From Dyadobacter sp. MSC1_007 (GTDB lineage Bacteria; Bacteroidota; Bacteroidia; Cytophagales; Spirosomataceae), in contig NZ_JAMOZL010000002.1 of NCBI RefSeq assembly GCF_023667495.1, forward strand, positions 62,001-126,000: a stretch of DNA of 64,000 nucleotides, written 5' to 3'. This document shows positions 34,398 through 42,699 of this stretch, one piece after another (positions within the stretch are counted from its first letter, which is position 1; each line of letters begins with the position of its first letter). Under the pieces are notes generated by a model. That model worked only from the letters and a program-made list of their open reading frames with translations, searched no databases and was not told the DNA's origin. The position numbers and the translations under genes were made by a program.

Positions 34398-34826
34398 ATG
34401 AAACCAAAATTACTGATCAGGATCGCTGCGGGATGCATGCTGTTTTTCGCTGTCGGACATTCCATTGGACATTCGACGCGCCACGACGCTACGGACGCAA
34501 AATCGCTGGAAGTCTGGAAAATCGTGCGCGAACATAAGTTCGACGTTTTCGGTGAAATGCGCAGCATCGACGAGAATTACACCGGAATGAGCCTCAACTT
34601 CATCTTCACATTGCTTGCATTTACGATTGTATTGTGGGTTATCTCAAACCGCGCAGAGCGCGATCCGGCAGGATCAAAATGGATCATCCTCCCGATTATG
34701 CTGGCGGCGTTCGGATATGCGGTCACTTCCTACCTCTATTTCTTTATGGTCCCAGCCGCGACTTCGCTGATTGCGGGTATTTTGCTGGCAATTGCGTTTG
34801 TGAAGTTGAAACAACCGGCGTATTGA
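34398..34826 (+). CDS. Small four-helix membrane protein
   Basis: A 142-residue inner-membrane protein with four hydrophobic segments at about 5-25, 68-86, 95-115 and 118-136 (IAAGCMLFFAVGHSIGHSTR, LNFIFTLLAFTIVLWVI, IILPIMLAAFGYAV, ATSLIAGILLAIAFV). A conserved-looking His-rich start (GHSIGHSTRHD) and a soluble loop (VWKIVREHKFDVFGEMRSID) match a family of unknown function seen in Leptospira and Bacteroidota (LIC_13387-like). It is probably the last gene of the operon with the DUF4287 gene. Confidence 0.85.
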   Translation: MKPKLLIRIAAGCMLFFAVGHSIGHSTRHDATDAKSLEVWKIVREHKFDVFGEMRSIDENYTGMSLNFIFTLLAFTIVLWVISNRAERDPAGSKWIILPIMLAAFGYAVTSYLYFFMVPAATSLIAGILLAIAFVKLKQPAY

Positions 34827-34845
34827 TAATGGCATTACAGGACTT

Positions 34846-34874
34846 CGCCGGATGTTGTTTTGCTACATCCGGCG
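34846..34874. terminator. Strong GC-rich hairpin, possible terminator
   Basis: CGCCGGATGT (34846-34855) is perfectly complementary to ACATCCGGCG (34865-34874) with a 9-base loop. There is no T run after it, so intrinsic termination is uncertain. Its position between convergent genes supports a terminator or mRNA-stabilising role. Confidence 0.45.
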
Positions 34875-34899
34875 AGTAATTCCATGACATTGGCGTTTA

Positions 34900-36078
34900 T
34901 CAGCTTCTGCGCAGTTTGCCGTATGCCTTCAAGGTTTTTTGGTTGATCTCAAATGCATCCTTGCTCAACTTGCGCCATTTCTCCTGCACTGTTTTTCGTT
35001 CTTTTTTGCGTTCCTGATGTTTTTTGTCAATCAGCGCACGGACTTCGTTCAGCGCCTCGGCTTTGTCGTTGTTCCCGGCGGATTGAGCCGCCTGCCGCTC
35101 GCTGTTTACGACGCGGAATGCTTTCTGTACCATGGCCGCGTCACAAAGCCAGGTTTTGTTGAATGCTTCCGCGTAACAAATGGCCGCTTCCCAGGTTTTG
35201 GCCGCGGCCCTATTCTGCTCCTGGAAATAGGTATCAAGCGCCGATTGCGTTCTCGCATCGAAATATATCCCGCCACCGGCTTCCGCGATTTTTTTCAGCT
35301 GCCGGGCATCATTGCCGGGCACATTGAACCCCACAATGTCTATGGTTATGGCAAAGCCGGAATTGTGCAGCTCCCGGGCGACCTTTACCGGATCTCCACC
35401 GCAGGTTTCGATGCCGTCGGACACCATTATGATGCGGTTCCGACCTTTCATATCTGCGTTGAAGCTTTGTTTGGCCATTTCCAACGACGCACCGATGGGC
35501 GTCCAGCCGGTGGGGGAAAAGCGGTTGATGACAGTCTGCGCATTGCTGTCGCCCAAGCTGCCGATTGGCGCCATTATCTCGATACCCGCGCAGCTCTCGG
35601 CTTTGCCCGACTGTCCGTTGTTCCCTTTGTGGCCATACACCAGCAAGCCCAACCGGATAGATTCAGGTACACTGGAAGCATATTTCAGCAAGGACATTTT
35701 GGCAATATCGATTTTGGAAACATTCCCAAGGCGGGCTGCCATGGAGCCGGAAGCATCGAGCATCAGCAAAGTATTGACTCTCAGATCCAGGTCTCGGCCC
35801 GGAATGCCTTCCCCACATGTCGAATCGGGCCTGCAGTCCTCGTGAGCGGGATCGTAGCCGAGCTCTTTTTCGATAAAGTCGGGAATGGCATTGCCGTCGC
35901 TATCCGTTTGCCATTCGCCGTCAAGGCCTGTTATCGTGGTCTCGCTGTCAGCCTGTTCCGTAGGTTTTTGCTGTTGTGCAGATGCTTGCCCGTCATCGCT
36001 TTCTGAATTTCGCTTGCATGCCGTACACAATGCAGCCGAGAGCCAGATCGCGCAAAGTGTCATACGTGTAGTCTTCAT
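34900..36078 (-). CDS. VWA-domain lipoprotein
   Basis: A 392-residue lipoprotein (lipobox in LSAALCTACKRN). A charged linker contains a calcium-loop-like DSDGNAIPDFIEKELGYDP, then a von Willebrand A domain from about 105 to 290. The MIDAS motif DASGS in LLMLDASGSMAARLG is intact, with later metal-site candidates in SPTGWTPIG and IIMVSDGIETCGGD. The last 100 residues are charged coiled coil (ERKKERKTVQEKWRKL). VWA lipoproteins mediate metal-dependent protein contacts at the envelope. The gene stands alone, divergent from the LytS kinase. Confidence 0.93.
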   Translation of the reverse strand: MKTTRMTLCAIWLSAALCTACKRNSESDDGQASAQQQKPTEQADSETTITGLDGEWQTDSDGNAIPDFIEKELGYDPAHEDCRPDSTCGEGIPGRDLDLRVNTLLMLDASGSMAARLGNVSKIDIAKMSLLKYASSVPESIRLGLLVYGHKGNNGQSGKAESCAGIEIMAPIGSLGDSNAQTVINRFSPTGWTPIGASLEMAKQSFNADMKGRNRIIMVSDGIETCGGDPVKVARELHNSGFAITIDIVGFNVPGNDARQLKKIAEAGGGIYFDARTQSALDTYFQEQNRAAAKTWEAAICYAEAFNKTWLCDAAMVQKAFRVVNSERQAAQSAGNNDKAEALNEVRALIDKKHQERKKERKTVQEKWRKLSKDAFEINQKTLKAYGKLRRS

Positions 36079-36361
36079 TGTTATAGTTTGTGTTATAGAT
36101 TGAATTTGCTTTTAGCGCAAACAAGCTGATCACTGGATTCAGACCGAAATCAAACTGACGGCTGGAAGGCATCTGGTGATTATATGAAGGAATCGGTGCA
36201 TGAACTGGCGAATAGCAAATTTTACTGTGCATTACCAGGTTTGGATTTTGAATTGTATCTTAAAGACTGAAACCCTCAGGTTGTGGGAAAAAAATGTCAT
36301 TTTATCAAAAACAACGGGCGGACGAATGCGGGAGCGGCTAGTTTCAGGCCAATTTAAAACC

Positions 36362-37537
36362 ATGTATAACATCAAAAAAATCTTAGACACGGCTGGTGTG
36401 CCGCTCTCGCCCCGGAACTACTGGAAGCTGACGATCGCTTTCTGGGGAAGTTTTGCGGCCATTTCCTACGTGCAGGGCACACTTGCGGTGCTGGTAACGG
36501 GCCGCACGAGACTGTATGCGGAAACCGTGCAGTGGTTTATACATTGGGGACTTTGGATATTGATTACGCCCGTGATCCTGATGGCGGCCTATAATTTCCC
36601 CGTAGTCAACCGGAGCTCGTGGAAGCTGGTGGGCGCAATAGCAGTCCACCTGTGTATTCTTACGGTGATCTTCATGGCTTTGACGTTCGTTGAATTTGCG
36701 ATCATGCGTGAACTTTACATGTGGGAAGCAGGGCAGGAGACGACAGTTGAGCAGGTAGTGTTGAAATCACTCAATACCTATATATTCAGGGTCGCTATTT
36801 ACATGCTCATCGTGCTGGGTTACAATATCGCCCAGTATATTCACCGGAACCAGCAGTTGAAAGATCAGAATTCAGCCTATGAACTGAAAACCGCGCAATT
36901 GCAGGGAGAGTTGACGCTGGCACAATTGCAGGCGCTTAAAATGCAGTTGAAGCCCCATTTCCTTTTCAATACCCTCAACTCACTGGTAGGGTTGATGATG
37001 ATGCGGGAAAACAAAAAGGCGATTAATATGGTCAATTCCCTGAGCGCTATGCTGCGGACGCTCGTGGATACAAAAGACGTAGTGCAGGTGCCGCTTTGCC
37101 AGGAAGTGGAGTTTGCAAAAGAATATCTGTACATACAGCAGATCCGTTTCGAAGACCGGCTGAACATTGAATGGGACCTGGATGACGAGACGAAATCAGC
37201 GCTTGTGCCGCAATACATTTTGCAGCCATTGATCGAAAATTCTATTATTCACGGGATTGAGAAGCTTTCGCGTCCGGCCCTGATCCGGATCTCGACCGAG
37301 TGCCGCGCCGATGGCCTCAGGATTGAAGTGCTGGATAATGGCGTCGGATTTAACCCAAAAACAAGATCGGGGCGGCAAGGAGTGGGCATATCAATCGTCC
37401 GGCAGCGCCTCGACCGCCTCTATGGCCAGCAGGCAAGCCTCAGCTACGAATTACCTGAACGGGGCGGAACGCGGGCCGTCCTGTCGATGCCGATGTCAAC
37501 GCATTCCCAAAATCCGGCCACGTACCATGCAGTTTAA
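36362..37537 (+). CDS. LytS-type sensor histidine kinase
   Basis: A 391-residue membrane kinase. Four hydrophobic helices lie between about 28 and 165 (WGSFAAISYVQGTLAVLV, LWILITPVILMAAY, LVGAIAVHLCILTVIFMALT, VAIYMLIVLGYNIA). A short coiled coil follows, then the His_kinase domain with the acceptor His in LKPHFLFNTLNSLVGLM. The ATPase domain has the N box (QPLIENSIIHGIEKL) and G box (LDNGVGFNP, RQGVGISIVRQRL). The start at 36362 is preferred over the in-frame ATG at 36200. It overlaps the following LytTR gene by 11 bp, so the two form a coupled two-component pair. Confidence 0.93.
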   Translation: MYNIKKILDTAGVPLSPRNYWKLTIAFWGSFAAISYVQGTLAVLVTGRTRLYAETVQWFIHWGLWILITPVILMAAYNFPVVNRSSWKLVGAIAVHLCILTVIFMALTFVEFAIMRELYMWEAGQETTVEQVVLKSLNTYIFRVAIYMLIVLGYNIAQYIHRNQQLKDQNSAYELKTAQLQGELTLAQLQALKMQLKPHFLFNTLNSLVGLMMMRENKKAINMVNSLSAMLRTLVDTKDVVQVPLCQEVEFAKEYLYIQQIRFEDRLNIEWDLDDETKSALVPQYILQPLIENSIIHGIEKLSRPALIRISTECRADGLRIEVLDNGVGFNPKTRSGRQGVGISIVRQRLDRLYGQQASLSYELPERGGTRAVLSMPMSTHSQNPATYHAV

Positions 37538-38288
37538 AACCATCATTGTAGACGACGAACCGCTCGCCAGGCACATTGTCAGAACGATGCTCGCCGACGA
37601 CCCCGAAATAGCGATAGTGGATGAGGCCACCAATGGCAACGAAGCAACGCTGTCGATCCTGCGCCACAAGCCCGATATTGTTTTTCTTGATATTCAAATG
37701 TCAGAAGCGGATGGTTTCCAGGTTATAAGCGAAGTTTGGCAATATCATCAGCCTGCAGTGATTTTTACAACCGCATTCGACCAGTATGCCATTCGCGCAT
37801 TTGAGGTTGCAGCTGTGGATTATCTGCTCAAACCCTTTACCGAAATAAGGTTTCGGCAGGCATTAGCGAGGACAAAAGCCAACATCGCGAAGTCGAATGA
37901 TGTGGAATTGCAGGCACTTTTAGCCTCTCTGGAAAAATCGTCGAAAGAAACTTTTCCCAAACGGATACTCGTCAAGGAACGCCAGCGGCAATACTTTGTG
38001 GCGGTAAGTGATATATTTTACTTTGAAGCTGACGGCAATTACATCCATCTTTTCACAACATCTAAAAAACACACAATCCACGGCACACTAGGCCAACTGG
38101 AATCCCAGCTCGACCCCACGGATTTCGTACGGATCAACAGGTCCAATATCGTCAATCTCGCCCACATCAAAGAATTGGAAAGTTACTTCAACAGCGAGTT
38201 CTTCGTGACCATGAACAACGCCACCCGCCTGAAATGGACCCGGTTCTACCGCGATAATCTCGATGCATTTTATTCAAGAAATGCGTGA
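37527..38288 (+). CDS. LytTR family response regulator (partner of LytS kinase)
   Basis: A 253-residue regulator. The receiver starts MQFKTIIVDDEPLARHIV, with phospho-acceptor D55 (PDIVFLDIQMSEADG), Thr in VIFTTAFDQYA and Lys in DYLLKPFTEI. The LytTR domain lies at about 148-253 (RILVKERQRQYFVAVSDIFY, FVRINRSNIVNLAHIKELES). The ATG lies inside the end of the kinase gene (11-bp overlap), giving translational coupling. An upstream in-frame start at 37311 lies within the kinase reading frame and is rejected. The nearest downstream genes are the pectin cluster, a possible target. Confidence 0.94.
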   Translation: MQFKTIIVDDEPLARHIVRTMLADDPEIAIVDEATNGNEATLSILRHKPDIVFLDIQMSEADGFQVISEVWQYHQPAVIFTTAFDQYAIRAFEVAAVDYLLKPFTEIRFRQALARTKANIAKSNDVELQALLASLEKSSKETFPKRILVKERQRQYFVAVSDIFYFEADGNYIHLFTTSKKHTIHGTLGQLESQLDPTDFVRINRSNIVNLAHIKELESYFNSEFFVTMNNATRLKWTRFYRDNLDAFYSRNA

Positions 38289-38388
38289 AAAAGGGGTGCA
38301 GTTTCAGACTTAATCTTTTTTGATATTTCAGTTTAATTTTCAGGTAGAAAAACACCGGTCGCATTTTTAAATGATTAAATATTTAGAA

Positions 38389-39861
38389 ATGAAGAAAAGA
38401 CCAATCGGGGCAATTTGTACTTTCTTATGGTGTTTGTCAACCGGCGTTTTATCCGGGCAGGCGCTACATCCGGACCTTCAATATGCAGAAGCTGAATTAA
38501 TCCTGAAAAAGGCGGATGGCTTCAAGGGTATCTGGTATATGAACCAGCCTTCGAATGACGAATATGTTTACAAATACAGTGGCGGACTGGCCGTATATCC
38601 AGCGAATCACAGGCCATTTGCTATCTATTCGAAGGAAGTGAACAAGACCTTTTTCTGCTTTGGCGGAACGGACGATGCCAACACAACGCTGCTTCATAAC
38701 GTTTCCTATTTCGACCATAAAACCGGCAAACTGGCGAACCCGGTGATATTGCTTGATAAAAAGACAATCGATGCGCATGATAACCCGGTGATCTCGATCG
38801 ATGACCAGGGTTACATCTGGATTTTCTCAACGTCGCACGGTGTATCCAGGCCTTCCTACATTCATAAGAGCAAAAAGCCGTTCGATATTGCGGATTTTGA
38901 GACCATAAAAGCGACGGAGATCGTCAATGGGAAAGAAGTGCCTTTCAACAATTTCTCCTATTTCCAGGTGTATCCAATCAAAGGCAAGGGATTTATCGCG
39001 CTTTTTACCAAATACAATGCAGCCGGGCACCGGGTGATCGGTTTTAATACAACTAGAGACGGCGTCCGTTGGAACGAGTGGAAAGTGTTGGCGCATATTC
39101 AGGACGGACATTACCAGATCAGCGCCGAATCCAATGGCAAAGTCGGTGTAGCTTTTGACTATCACCCGAAAGGCAAGGGGCTCAATTTTCGGACTAACCT
39201 GCATTATCTCGAAACTTCTGATTTTGGAGAAACCTGGCAGAATATCCAGGGAGAACAGGCACAGTTACCATTGAGTGACGCGAATAACCTTGCCGTCGTG
39301 CACGATTATGCGAGCGAAAAGCGTAATTGCTACCTGCTCGATATTACTTTTGACCCACAGCTAAAACCGGCTATCCTGGTTATTCCCAGCAAAGGATATG
39401 AGGCTGGGCCTGCCAACAATCCACGGGAATGGACGGTGTACCGCTGGAAGAAAAACAAATGGGCGCATCATGTTGTCACTACATCGGATAGTAATTATGA
39501 TATGGGGTCGGTGTATGTGGAGTCGGGCAAGGTGCTGAAAGTAATCGGCCCGACTGTGGACGGGCCGCAGGCTTACAATCCGGGCGGCGAAGTGGCGATG
39601 TGGCTGAGCAAAGACGGTGGTGCAAGCTGGAAGAAAGAAAAGCAAATGACCCAAAACAGTGCCATGAACCACTCCTACGTTCGCAAACCCGTTGATGCAC
39701 GACCCGATTTTTACGGTATCTGGGCCGACGGGCATGGCAGGAAGCCCTCAGAATCCAATTTGTATTTCACTAATTCCAAAGGTCAGGTTTACAAACTGCC
39801 GCGTCACAGTTCAGAACCGATGATCACACCGGAACTCCTGAATGTAAATAACCAAGAATAA
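38389..39861 (+). CDS. BNR-4 repeat secreted protein, probable polysaccharide-acting enzyme
   Basis: A 490-residue exported protein (signal peptide ending near GVLSGQA) that matches the BNR_4 family throughout. It begins KADGFKGIWYMNQPSNDEYV, and continues KYSGGLAVYPANHRPFAIYS, FFCFGGTDDANTTLLHNVSY and IDDQGYIWIFSTSHG. Asp-box-like strands continue to the end (FYGIWADGHGRKPSES). BNR_4 proteins fold as seven-bladed propellers and include lyases and glycosidases acting on uronic-acid or rhamnose polymers. The two next genes, a pectinesterase and a GH43 enzyme, support a role on pectin. In-frame start 38371 is possible but 38389 gives the better signal peptide. Confidence 0.88.
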   Translation: MKKRPIGAICTFLWCLSTGVLSGQALHPDLQYAEAELILKKADGFKGIWYMNQPSNDEYVYKYSGGLAVYPANHRPFAIYSKEVNKTFFCFGGTDDANTTLLHNVSYFDHKTGKLANPVILLDKKTIDAHDNPVISIDDQGYIWIFSTSHGVSRPSYIHKSKKPFDIADFETIKATEIVNGKEVPFNNFSYFQVYPIKGKGFIALFTKYNAAGHRVIGFNTTRDGVRWNEWKVLAHIQDGHYQISAESNGKVGVAFDYHPKGKGLNFRTNLHYLETSDFGETWQNIQGEQAQLPLSDANNLAVVHDYASEKRNCYLLDITFDPQLKPAILVIPSKGYEAGPANNPREWTVYRWKKNKWAHHVVTTSDSNYDMGSVYVESGKVLKVIGPTVDGPQAYNPGGEVAMWLSKDGGASWKKEKQMTQNSAMNHSYVRKPVDARPDFYGIWADGHGRKPSESNLYFTNSKGQVYKLPRHSSEPMITPELLNVNNQE

Positions 39862-39998
39862 TACACGCCTCTCCGGCCTTGAATTGCAATATTCTCATAA
39901 TTGCTTAAAATATTTGCGGTGTCTACCCTGGTTTGCCGACTGTATTGATGGAACCGCTGCTGTGGTTCTGTTAACTGCATTATCAAATAGGCGCACCC

Positions 39999-40997
39999 AT
40001 GAATATGTTTCTGAAATTCAATTGCATTGTCTGGATTCTGGCGTGTAGCATTGCAGCCAGCGCCCAGGTGCAGGTTGTTGAACAAAAATTTACCGTCGCC
40101 CAGGACGGTAGCGGTGATTTTAAAACGATTCAGGAAGCTGTGAATGCGGTAAGGGACCATTCGGAGCGAAAGGCAGTGATCAGCATTAAAAAGGGCATTT
40201 ACCGTGAAAAACTGGTGATCCCGGCCTGGAAGAAAAATATCGCCTTAATTGGGGAGAGCAGGGAGGGTACGATCATCACGAATGGTAACTATTCCGGCCA
40301 GGATTTTCCGGGTAAGGATTTTACTCAAAATACAAAATACAGCACTTACACTTCCTACACGGTTCTGGTGCAGGCCAATGACTGTTCAATCCAAAACCTA
40401 ACCATCGAAAACACGGCGAGGAGGGTAGGTCAGGCCGTTGCACTGGCCATGGAGGCAGACCGGATAGAGGTAGTTAATTGTAATATTCTGGGGAATCAGG
40501 ATACGCTTTATACTTCGAAAGATGGCCGGAACTACTTCAAAAACTGCCTGATAACCGGCACAACAGATTTCATATTCGGGGAGGCAACGGCGGTTTTTCA
40601 GGACTGCATTATCAAAAGTTTGGCCAACTCTTACATTACAGCCGCTTCCACGACTCAAAAACAGCGTTTTGGCTTCGTTTTCTTCAATTGCAAGCTGACG
40701 GCTTCCGAAGAGGCAACCAAGGTTTTTCTCGGCAGACCGTGGCGGCCTTATGCAAAAACCGTTTTCATCGACACCGACATGGGCGGGCACATTGCGAAGG
40801 AAGGCTGGGACCCGTGGAAAGGGGACAAAATGTTTCCCGAAAAAGAAAAGACCACATTTTATGCCGAGTTCAACAGCAAAGGTGAAGGGGCAAGTCCGCA
40901 AGCCAGGATAGGCTGGTCGCATCAGCTGACGAAAGACGAACGCAAAAATTACACATTGAAAAACATATTTGGAGATTGGGTGCCTGCAAACATCTGA
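39999..40997 (+). CDS. Pectinesterase (carbohydrate esterase family 8)
   Basis: A 332-residue exported enzyme (signal peptide ending near SIAASAQ) that removes methyl esters from homogalacturonan in the periplasm or outside the cell. The parallel beta-helix signature FTVAQDGSGDFKTIQEAVNA opens the domain. The catalytic residues are visible: acid/base Asp168 in GNQDTLY, nucleophile Asp190 in GTTDFIFGEA, and Arg246 in FLGRPWRPYAKTVF. The length is normal for bacterial CE8. GH43 follows 16 bp after its stop, so the two are cotranscribed. No promoter element was clear in the 137-bp upstream gap. Confidence 0.95.
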   Translation: MNMFLKFNCIVWILACSIAASAQVQVVEQKFTVAQDGSGDFKTIQEAVNAVRDHSERKAVISIKKGIYREKLVIPAWKKNIALIGESREGTIITNGNYSGQDFPGKDFTQNTKYSTYTSYTVLVQANDCSIQNLTIENTARRVGQAVALAMEADRIEVVNCNILGNQDTLYTSKDGRNYFKNCLITGTTDFIFGEATAVFQDCIIKSLANSYITAASTTQKQRFGFVFFNCKLTASEEATKVFLGRPWRPYAKTVFIDTDMGGHIAKEGWDPWKGDKMFPEKEKTTFYAEFNSKGEGASPQARIGWSHQLTKDERKNYTLKNIFGDWVPANI

Positions 40998-41013
40998 TCG
41001 AGAAGACTTTGTT

Positions 41014-42675
41014 ATGAGATATTACTTGATGCTCGGGGCGTTTGGCCTTGGAATGTCCGCCTTGTCGGCGCAGAGTTTGTCACCGGTTTCGGAGGGTTCC
41101 GGCAATTCGGTTTCGAAGGTTTGGGTTTCGGACCTGGGCAATGGTCAATATAAAAATCCGGTTTTGAATGCCGATTATTCCGATCCTGATGCCTGCCGTG
41201 TGGGTGACGATTATTATATGACAGCTTCCAGTTTCGATGCCGTGCCTGGTTTGCCAATCCTGCATTCAAAAGACCTTGTAAACTGGCGACTAATCGGCCA
41301 CGCGCTACACCGGCAGGTGCCGATCGAACATTTCGAAAAAACACAGCATGGAAATGGAGTCTGGGCACCCGCAATCCGGTTTCACGACGGCGAATTTTAC
41401 ATCTATTACCCCGATCCTGACTTTGGTATTTATCTGGTGAAGGCTAAAAACCCGGCGGGGCCATGGAGTGAGCCTGTCCTCGTGGAAGGTGGAAAAGGCC
41501 TGATCGATCCCTGTCCGCTCTGGGACGACAATGGCAAAGCGTACCTCGTGCACGGCTGGGCGGGTAGCCGCGCCGGGATCAAAAGTGTGATCACAGTGAA
41601 GACTATGAATGCACAGGGCGACAAAGTCACGGACGAAGGAGCGATCGTGTACGACGGGCACGAAAAGGACCCGACTGTGGAAGGCCCTAAGTTTTACAAA
41701 CGGAATGGTTACTACTACATTTTTGCGCCGGCGGGCGGGGTTGCTACTGGCTGGCAGCTGGTTCTCCGCTCAAAAAATGTTTACGGGCCTTACGAACGGC
41801 GCGTGGTGATGCACGAAGGCAAATCGGGCATTAATGGTCCTCACCAGGGCGCCTGGGTGGATACGAAGGCTGTCAATGGCAAATCGGAAGACTGGTTCCT
41901 GCATTTTCAGGATAAAAATGAATATGGCCGCGTGGTGCATTTACAGCCCATGAAGTGGGTCCACAACTGGCCTGTAATTGGCGCCGATGCCGACGGTGAT
42001 GGAATAGGGGAGCCAGTTTTGACCTACAAAAAACCGAATGTCGGAAAGACATATCCGGTAATGACGCCGCCGGAGTCGGATGAATTCAACAGCATAGGCT
42101 TAGGAAAACAATGGCAGTGGCAGGCCAATCCAAAGGGCATCTGGGCCATGCCGGGGAACGAGGGTAACCTGCGTTTATATTCCTACAAAACGCCCGAGGG
42201 GGGCAAGAACCTTTGGGATGTGCCGAATGTATTGATGCAGAAATTTCCAGCAGAGGAATTCATCGTCACGACCAAGCTGCAATTCAGCCCGAATACGAAG
42301 CTTGAAAACGAAAAAACAGGGCTGGTAATCATGGGCCAAAGCTATGCCGGATTATATCTGAAAAGTAAAAAGGGTGGGCGCGAACTCGTGCATGCCATTT
42401 GCGAGAAAGCCTCAGAAGGAAAGCCTGAAACTGAAAAGGTGTTGACCAATATCAAATCCGGCACGCCACTGTACCTGCGTGTCAAAGTGAGTAAAGGAGG
42501 GAAATGTCAGTTCAGTTTCAGCACGGACGGTGAGCGGTTCGAGCCTGCCGGAGACGCATTTCAGGCGGAACCCGGCCGCTGGATCGGGGCAAAAGTGGGA
42601 CTGTTCTGTACCCGCGATACGCAGACGAACGATTCGGGCTACGCGGATTATGATTGGTTCAGGGTCACGCCTTGA
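41014..42675 (+). CDS. Glycoside hydrolase family 43 (arabinofuranosidase/xylosidase-like)
   Basis: A 553-residue exported enzyme (signal peptide ending near LSAQS). It has an N-terminal five-bladed GH43 propeller and a C-terminal concanavalin-like domain of about 200 residues (SPNTKLENEKTGLVIMGQSY, ending YADYDWFRV). Catalytic candidates are the general base Asp in DYSDPDACRVGDDYYMTAS, the pKa-modulating Asp in GLIDPCPLWDDNG, and the acid Glu in DPTVEGPKFYKRNG. This fits subfamily 12-like enzymes that release arabinose or xylose from pectin or hemicellulose side chains. The in-frame ATG at 40969 lies inside the pectinesterase gene and is rejected. Confidence 0.94.
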   Translation: MRYYLMLGAFGLGMSALSAQSLSPVSEGSGNSVSKVWVSDLGNGQYKNPVLNADYSDPDACRVGDDYYMTASSFDAVPGLPILHSKDLVNWRLIGHALHRQVPIEHFEKTQHGNGVWAPAIRFHDGEFYIYYPDPDFGIYLVKAKNPAGPWSEPVLVEGGKGLIDPCPLWDDNGKAYLVHGWAGSRAGIKSVITVKTMNAQGDKVTDEGAIVYDGHEKDPTVEGPKFYKRNGYYYIFAPAGGVATGWQLVLRSKNVYGPYERRVVMHEGKSGINGPHQGAWVDTKAVNGKSEDWFLHFQDKNEYGRVVHLQPMKWVHNWPVIGADADGDGIGEPVLTYKKPNVGKTYPVMTPPESDEFNSIGLGKQWQWQANPKGIWAMPGNEGNLRLYSYKTPEGGKNLWDVPNVLMQKFPAEEFIVTTKLQFSPNTKLENEKTGLVIMGQSYAGLYLKSKKGGRELVHAICEKASEGKPETEKVLTNIKSGTPLYLRVKVSKGGKCQFSFSTDGERFEPAGDAFQAEPGRWIGAKVGLFCTRDTQTNDSGYADYDWFRVTP

Positions 42676-42699
42676 TTGTTATACGAGAGTTCTAAAAGA

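Noticed and set aside
34939..36006. 355-codon open frame on the plus strand
   Set aside because: It lies opposite the VWA lipoprotein gene, which has a signal peptide, an intact MIDAS motif and normal composition. The plus-strand translation has no recognisable domain and is a shadow.
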